Source: Mucor racemosus (lineage: Eukaryota; Mucoromycota; Mucoromycetes; Mucorales; Mucoraceae). Taken from it: DNA of 64,000 bases. Under the pieces are notes generated by a model. That model searched no databases and was not told the origin of the DNA. It saw nothing but the letters and a program-made list of their open reading frames with translations. This document shows, piece after piece, positions 58,076 through 64,000 of this stretch. Each line of letters opens with the position of its first letter. Position 1 is the first letter of the stretch. The position numbers were made by a program, and so were the translations under genes. The stretch lies in assembly GCA_027405735.1 (NCBI GenBank), contig JAPEHQ010000002.1:2678501-2742500 (forward strand), given 5' to 3'.

Positions 58076-58209
58076 TGTCGTAGAAGTTTTAACTCTTTTG
58101 TTACACAGTAATAATAGTATAAATATTAGATCTTAAATGTCAAACTTAATAAACATCGCCTTTTAACTTATAACTATATTTGTCTCATTACATTATTATT
58201 ATCACGACA
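58076..58209 (+). repeat. 5' LTR
   Basis: 134 bp, TGTCGTAGAAG…ATCACGACA. It has no difference that I can see from the 3' LTR at 63575..63708. Confidence 0.95.
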
Positions 58210-58211
58210 AT

Positions 58212-58224
58212 TGGTAGCAGCAGC
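58212..58224 (+). promoter_or_regulatory. Primer-binding site
   Basis: TGGTAGCAGCAGC starts two bases after the 5' LTR. TGGTAGC complements the 3' end GCTACCA typical of fungal initiator tRNA-Met. Confidence 0.7.
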
Positions 58225-58284
58225 TAAAAGATAATACATTTAGCTGTACATATTACTTTTGTAAAACAAAACTCTATTCCTTAA

Positions 58285-59448
58285 TTGATGAACTATAATA
58301 CGCAAGAACATCAAGAAAAATACAACTGGCTTCATTCTATTCAATACAATTTAAAACATCACATAAGTGTTGAACATCATTCACAATTTTTAAACTTTTG
58401 TAACAACCTTCCATCAAAAGTCATACAATTTACTAGTGCTACAAAAATCCAATACCTAATTAAAAGCAAACATTACTTCACATTTAACAAAAAAAAAATA
58501 AAGCAACTAGCCGACAAAACATATATTGAATACCAAAAATACAAAATCATTAATATCGATTCCAACCCTGAATCCTTTACCAAAACTGAATTACTTGCAA
58601 TTTTGCAATCTTTAATGCAAAACCAACAACAGCAAGCATCGGCACCAAGAAAACAGGTTATCAAGATTGCTGAACCTGCGAAATTCTCTGGTGAAAGAGA
58701 TATTGCCTTCATTGATGCTTGGCTCCTCTCTATCGAAAGGTATTTAGAGCATTACCAGGTGGACCCTAGTAACTGGGTTACAACAACTGTTCATTACCTT
58801 GATGGTCGTGCCATCATATGGTGGAACAGGTTACACCGTATGAATGCATGTCCTACTAATTGGGATGAATTTAAACAAAACCTCAATAGGGAATTCAAAC
58901 CTCTTTTTGCTAATCAGACTGCTCGTGATCGCTTTGCAGTTCTTCGTCAAGGCAATGCTTCCGTGCAAGAATATGTACACAAAATGCAAGATATCCTTTT
59001 GGAATCTACGGACATTGCAGAACCTGAAGCAATCGATCATTTTGTACGTAATCTCAAACCAGCTTTATATGCTAAAGTTCGTGGGTCTCGCCCGGTATCA
59101 TTGGATGCTGCATTCAAAGCTGCATTTGATGAGGAAATATGTCTTCTTCCTCCTGGTGTCATGTCATCCGCTTCATCAGCGTCTTTATCCTCTTCTTTTT
59201 CTTCAACAATGGTAGATGATCCAATGGATTTATCCGTCTTGAAACACTCTCTTTTTTGTGAATGGTGTAAACGCAAGGGTCATAATATTGATGAATGTCG
59301 CACCAAAGCTTATGCTATTCAACAATTTGAAAAACAGCATTTGCAACAACAACAACAACAACAACATCCTCAACAAACCAAATTTCGTCCTCATTATAAT
59401 AATAATAGACGATACAACAACAACTACAACAACAACAACTACAACAGC

Positions 59449-59525
<77 letters not shown>

Positions 59526-61521
59526 CTGGAAACAGAAGAGATCTTATTATAATAATAACCGTAATGTTGACAGCGATCGTAATACTCAATTACTAAACAT
59601 GTTATTGGATAAACTAACTATTGATCCTCCTACTGTTAATAAAAATGATGATCTTATTGATCTGTCTTCAAGTCGTGATGAAGACAATTTTTCCTCTTAC
59701 TTTCCTGCATTCTCTTCTCAATCGTTAAACGTATTATCAGATGTCAAATTTGTAAATAATATCTCTAACAATATATCATCCAAACTGCCTTTATATGTTG
59801 CTATGGTTGGTGGTTCTCATTTCAAAGTGCTCATTGATAGTGGTGCAAGTGCAAATTATGTGCATCCTAAATTATTGCATTATGCTAAATCTACTACGGA
59901 AGTTAAAAATCAATCGGTGGAAACTGCTAATGGTCAACAAGCTAACATTGACAAAATTATCAACTTTGATATGTATCTAGGAGATGATTATACTTTTAAA
60001 GACAATGTCAATGCCTTTGTTTTTGAATCAAAATTTGATATTATCTTGGGAAATGCTTGGTTAAAGCATGTCAAGCCATCTCCAGACTGGTTCGCTGATA
60101 CTTGGACTTTAACTCACCAAAATGGATATGATACAACTATATTACAACCATTGAAACATCAACAGGTATCTACTTTACATAATGAATCTGATTTAACTAA
60201 CATTTCTTCTGATCTTCCTAAAGTATCATCTACACCTTTACCTCATCCGGAGGGAATCAACAATACTGTAAAGGATCCTTCATCGGATGATGTCCCTCAA
60301 CATTCAACGTTTTTTGATATCAATGATTTAAATATTTTAGATACTCAAGACTCACTTCTACCTCCTAGTATTCCTACGGATGACTATCTCTTATCTTCAA
60401 CTCAACTTGCTCGTCTTCTCAAGAAAAACCAAATCTCGGAATGCTTTGTAATCAATTTTGTTAGTAAAGATTCTGATAATACTTTAATCACACCTATTTA
60501 TCCACCTACTTTATCTGGTAATCATGAACTAAACCATTTAGAACTTACTAACAATGATAGTGGGGAACAATGGAAATTGGAATTTGAAAAATTATTTCCT
60601 TATGCGTTTAAAGATCAGATTACTGAATTACCTCCTCATCGTAATACTCGTGATATCATTGTAACTAATCCTGGTGACGCAGCTCCTATTTCAGTTCCTC
60701 CTTATCGTATGTCACCTTTAGAATTGAAAGAATTGCGACGTCAGTTAAATGATTTAGAAAAGAAAGGTCTTATTGTACCTACCGCTTCACCATGGGGCGC
60801 TCCAATCTTATTTGTTCGAAAAGCCAATACCAAGGAACTTCGCATGGTGTGTGATTTTCGTGCGCTTAACCGTATCACTATTTCTCAAAAGATTCCTATT
60901 CCTCGAATCGATGAATGTCTTGATCTTCTTCATAATGCTACTCATTTTTCTCAAATTGACTTAACTGGGGCATTCAACCAAACTAGATTATCCGATGCGG
61001 ACTCTCACCGGGCTACGATATCTCGCCGATTTGGACAGCATAGATGGCTTGTAACCCCTTTCGGACTACGAAATTCCGGGCCGTACTTTCAATCTCAGAT
61101 GAATTTTGTACTCCGCGAGTGTACTGAATTTTCTGTATGTTACTTAGATGATATTTTAATATTTAGCAAAAGTGAACAGGAACATAAAGAACATGTCAAA
61201 ACTGTATTAGCTAAACTTGATGAAGCGAAATTTGTCATTAACAAAAGAAAATCGCATTTTAATATCCAAGAATTAACATTTTTAGGTTTTGATATTACTA
61301 AACATGGCGTTCTACCTTCCAAGAAAAAGGTTGCTGCTGTGCAAAACTGGCCTGTTCCTACTAATGTTCAACAAGTTCGTCAATTTTGTGGTCTCGCTCA
61401 ACATTACAAACGTTTTATTCCAAATTATGCAGGTATTGCTTCTTGTCTCACTGATTTAACATCTGGATCTGGATCAAAAACTCGACCTATCATTTGGACC
61501 CCCGAGTGTCAAAAGAGTTGA
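58285..61521 (+). CDS. Gag-protease-reverse transcriptase polyprotein (truncated by frameshift)
   Basis: 1078 codons. Gag-like capsid region (about 130-290, with WNRLHRMNACPTNWDEFKQ and FKPLFANQ), then a zinc knuckle C-x2-C-x4-H-x4-C (CEWCKRKGHNIDEC, about residue 325). A Gln/Asn-rich tract encoded by (AAC)n follows. The aspartic protease has DSGAS (about residue 517), then a linker, and the reverse transcriptase has LRMVCDFRALN, QIDLTGAFNQ and the catalytic YLDDILIF (about residue 952). The frame ends soon after the RT connection at IWTPEC…, where the following segment sits in another frame. In an intact Ty3 element gag-pol would be one or two longer frames, so this is a broken copy of the pol frame. 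Confidence 0.93.
59340..59527. repeat. (CAA)n/(AAC)n tract in gag
   Basis: Gln codons (59343-59376) then about 40 near-pure AAC triplets (59418-59526) encoding poly-Asn next to the zinc knuckle. The antisense strand gives a long poly-Val shadow frame. Confidence 0.9.
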
Positions 61522-63355
61522 TCTTCTGGAATCTTTATTATGCTCTGCTCCTGTGCTTATCACTCCAGATATGGATAAACCTTTCAAAATTGAATGTGAC
61601 AGTAGTGATTTTGCTGTAGGTGCTGTATTACTTCAACAAGACAAAGATGAAAACTGGAGACCTTTAGCTTATGAATCCAAGAAACTATCTAAAACCGAAC
61701 GCAATTATCCAGCTCAAGAAAGAGAATTACTAGCAATTTTAATCGCATTGCGTACATGGAGATGTTTTATTGATGGCAAAAACTATATTGTTACCACGGA
61801 CCATAAACCTTTGATTCATTTACAAAAACAACAAAAAGTTACTCCTCGGTTGGTAAGATGGATATCAGAACTTGATCTATACAATCCTACTATTGAATAC
61901 AAAAAAGGCTCTGAAAACATTATACCTGATTTATTATCTCGGCGTGATGGTCCTGATTGTACACCTGCTAACCACTCTTTACAGCCTAAATATTTATACA
62001 GTTTAACTAACAATACCACTTCCAAATCCAACAAAACACTAGATGCCACGGATGATCCAATTCAAAACTGGCCAAAATTTTATTTCCGTCCTGACAGTGA
62101 ATGGCCTGAATCATTAAAACCTTTACTACTAAAACATCGGAAACAATTTCGTGTTATTGATGGCACTATTTACAAGATCCAATCTAATTCTAAATCCAAC
62201 ATCAATGCGGAAAAAGAATTGAAATACATTCCTTTTGGTAAGAGGGCAGATCTTGTCGATAATTTCCACAGTGGTTTTGGTCATACTGGTCAAGCAAATG
62301 TTTATCATTATATGAAGGATCGTGTTTGGTGGCCAAATATGCAGAATGATATAAACATATGGTTAAGTCGCTGTCCTCAATGTCAATTATCGAAACGATC
62401 TGAAAAATCAATACACCATGCTCCCATGAAACCTCTTGATATTCCTCCTCCGTTTGCTCGATGGCACCTTGATTTCATTGGTGAATTACCAACGACCAAA
62501 AATAACAACAAATGGATTTTAGTAGCAGTGGATTATGCCACTAACTGGCCGATCATCAAAGCTCTTCCGCGTGCAACGGGTGATGCTATTGTCAATTTTA
62601 TCTATGAAGAAATAGTACAAAAATTTGGCAACCCTATTGAAATTTTCACAGATCGTGGTCAAAATTTTATGTCAAAAGTTCTTCAACAGTACATAGTAAA
62701 AATCAAATCGAAACATACGTTAACTAGTGCATTCCATCCGCGTAGCAACTCTAAATGTGAACGTGTCAATCAAATTATCAAATCCATGCTCAAGAAATAT
62801 GTTAATGGTGATGTCCATAGTTGGGATGAATATTTGGATGCTGTCTCTTTTGCATGTAGAATCCGCCGTCATCGCACCACTGGACATAGCCCCTTTTTCT
62901 TAGTATATGGAGTTCATCCTCGAATTCCTGGAGATTTTCATCGTCCATTTATCCATGAAACCACGGAATTAGACCAAGAACTATTAACCGAAGATGCGTT
63001 GACTCGTATTCGACAACTTAGAGAAAAGAGATTCATTGCTGAGGAACGAATGAAATTACAAGGTAAAAAAGATAAAGAAAAGTGGGATGAAAAAGTAAAA
63101 AACGGAGAAGCTCAGGTATTTGATATTGGAAATTACGTACTGCTCAGGAATGAATCCAAAAAAGGTTTAGAATATAACTGGATGGGACCTTACATAGTTC
63201 AAAATCGCAACTTAGATTTCAACGTTTACAAAATTAAAGAAGTAGATGGAAAAGACTATAAATCATGGGTTCACACTGACCGACTTCAACTTGTAAAATT
63301 CAATGGTGACAACATTTCAAACAGTTGGTATATCCCTCGCATCGCTAGAGCATAA
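61522..63355 (+). CDS. RNase H-integrase part of pol (separate frame)
   Basis: Continuation of pol in another frame; the first ATG-type codon is near 61553 and the frame opens a little upstream. RNase H has DSSDFAVGAVLLQ, the catalytic ERELLAILIALRTWR and TTDHKPL. Integrase has an H-H-C-C zinc region (FHSGFGHTGQ, then CPQCQLSK), the catalytic D in HLDFIGELP, D in TDRGQNF and E in SNSKCERVNQ, then a C-terminal DNA-binding part ending YIPRIARA. All catalytic residues remain. No chromodomain follows. Without the frame change it would be fused to the upstream RT. Confidence 0.92.
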
Positions 63356-63561
63356 AAAAAAATGCTCTTTCGATTGCTCAAACTTCATGTATCTCTTCAA
63401 TTCGATCACGTTAGCAATTTTCAACCACTATTCACTTAACAAATACTGACATTTTTGACTCAAATTCGTCCATCGCTACTCTATTACTTCTCATCCTTAC
63501 TTCATTTATTTTTTTTTCCCACTGTAACTTAGATTTTCAAAAATTAATTAATCAATTTTCT

Positions 63562-63570
63562 GGGAAGGGA
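63562..63570 (+). promoter_or_regulatory. Polypurine tract
   Basis: GGGAAGGGA four bases before the 3' LTR; the expected plus-strand priming site. Confidence 0.75.
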
Positions 63571-63574
63571 ATAT

Positions 63575-63708
63575 TGTCGTAGAAGTTTTAACTCTTTTGT
63601 TACACAGTAATAATAGTATAAATATTAGATCTTAAATGTCAAACTTAATAAACATCGCCTTTTAACTTATAACTATATTTGTCTCATTACATTATTATTA
63701 TCACGACA
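63575..63708 (+). repeat. 3' LTR
   Basis: 134 bp, identical by eye to the 5' LTR. Confidence 0.95.
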
Positions 63709-63748
63709 CACGCTCGACAAAGCTACATACACTATAATTCTGATCGGC

Positions 63749-63755
63749 AAAAAAA
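63749..63755 (-). terminator. Pol III terminator of tRNA-Ser
   Basis: Run of seven T on the minus strand, about 6 nt after the tRNA 3' end. Confidence 0.75.
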
Positions 63756-63760
63756 TATAT

Positions 63761-63842
63761 CGTCGCCTGCAGGGTTTGAACCTGCGCACGCAAAGCGTAT
63801 GAGATTTCAAGTCTCACTCCTTAACCACTCGGACAAAGCGAC
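63761..63842 (-). tRNA. tRNA-Ser (anticodon UGA)
   Basis: 82 nt, no intron. The acceptor stem GTCGCTT pairs with AGGCGAC, followed by discriminator G. The D-arm contains CCGAGTGGTTAAGG. The anticodon stem closes the loop CTTGAAA, giving anticodon TGA. A long variable arm (CGCTTTGCG) as in serine tRNAs precedes the T-arm GCAGGTTCAAACCCTGC. Reads UCN serine codons. Confidence 0.93.
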
Positions 63843-64000
63843 CTTCTTGTCGTTGATAAATTTAAAGTATATAAATTATAATAAAATAAGTTTAAGAAGC
63901 ACGTGATATCACGTTACTTCAACTTCAGTGTTGATATTGATTAATGATATTTGATGATCACTGCTAAAAAGAATGAAAAATGCATTGATTGACCTTGCTA
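63843..64000. other. Window end, tRNA 5' flank
   Basis: 158 bp of AT-rich sequence upstream of the tRNA gene; nothing else recognised. Confidence 0.4.

Larger units (their letters stand above)
58076..63708 (+). mobile_element. Ty3/Gypsy LTR retrotransposon
   Basis: 5.63-kb element bounded by 134-bp LTRs that read as identical, with TG…CA ends and CACG duplicated at each side (58072-58075, 63709-63712). If the boundary A is shared, the duplication is ACACG. Order gag-protease-RT-RNaseH-integrase marks it as Ty3/Gypsy. No envelope gene or chromodomain is seen. The pol region is split by a frame change near 61510, so this copy is probably not autonomous although it is young. Confidence 0.95.

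Noticed and set aside
59230..59589. Minus-strand poly-Val ORF and plus-strand poly-Thr ORF
   Set aside because: Shadows of the (AAC)n tract in the Gag frame.
61500..61560. Programmed ribosomal frameshift in pol
   Set aside because: Known Ty3-type shifts lie between gag and pol, not between RT and RNase H, and I see no slippery site with a structured follow-on. A mutation or sequence error is more likely.
1..64000. CRISPR arrays, operons, riboswitches
   Set aside because: None seen; sequence is eukaryotic with spliced genes, and the tandem arrays present (minisatellite, microsatellites) lack spacer structure.

Overview
This is a eukaryotic nuclear window with the look of an early-diverging filamentous fungus, most likely Mucoromycota (Mucorales-type). 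It is AT-rich, with many short GT-AG introns (mostly 50-110 nt) and proteins full of Q/N/S/T low complexity. It carries a fused pentafunctional AROM gene, a Bem3-like RhoGAP, SET1, a fungal Vo subunit f, a Crypton and a Ty3/Gypsy element. I reassembled the genes exon by exon; unless noted, exon lengths sum to a multiple of three and phases agree.

Gene-dense left part (1-26164). In order: WD40 + inositol-polyphosphate 5-phosphatase (-); Bem3-like PX-PH-RhoGAP (+); a patch of transposon relics (8142-9190); NIPA-type Mg2+ transporter (+), convergent with a CABLES-like cyclin-box protein (-); V-ATPase Vo subunit f (+); 1-acylglycerol-3-phosphate acyltransferase (-); STK32/YANK-type kinase with a lipidation signal (+); SET1 histone H3K4 methyltransferase (-); NCLX-like Na+/Ca2+ exchanger (-); a proline/glutamine-rich small membrane protein (+). 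Together they point to signalling, membrane and ion homeostasis and chromatin; no pathway cluster is evident.

Repeat-rich middle (26165-40985). A 6-kb structure with about 1.7-1.8-kb inverted arms (26903-28722 and 31238-32945) flanks a 2.5-kb spacer; both arms carry a WD40-like coding scrap. A solo LTR with a perfect 5-bp target-site duplication follows (33331-33886). Then comes an intact three-exon Crypton tyrosine-recombinase gene (35815-38174) with a palindrome and direct repeats just downstream, then the first copy of a dispersed non-coding repeat.

Second gene island (40986-52037): a GT32-type Golgi glycosyltransferase (+), a degenerate ORF, an unrecognised coiled-coil protein (-) and the AROM gene (-).

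Right part (52038-64000): two more copies of the dispersed repeat, one interrupted by a second solo LTR with its own 5-bp duplication and one carrying a 20-22-bp minisatellite. A 5.6-kb Ty3/Gypsy element follows, with identical 134-bp LTRs but a frameshifted pol, inserted head-to-head against an older LTR remnant and 52 bp from a tRNA-Ser(UGA) gene.
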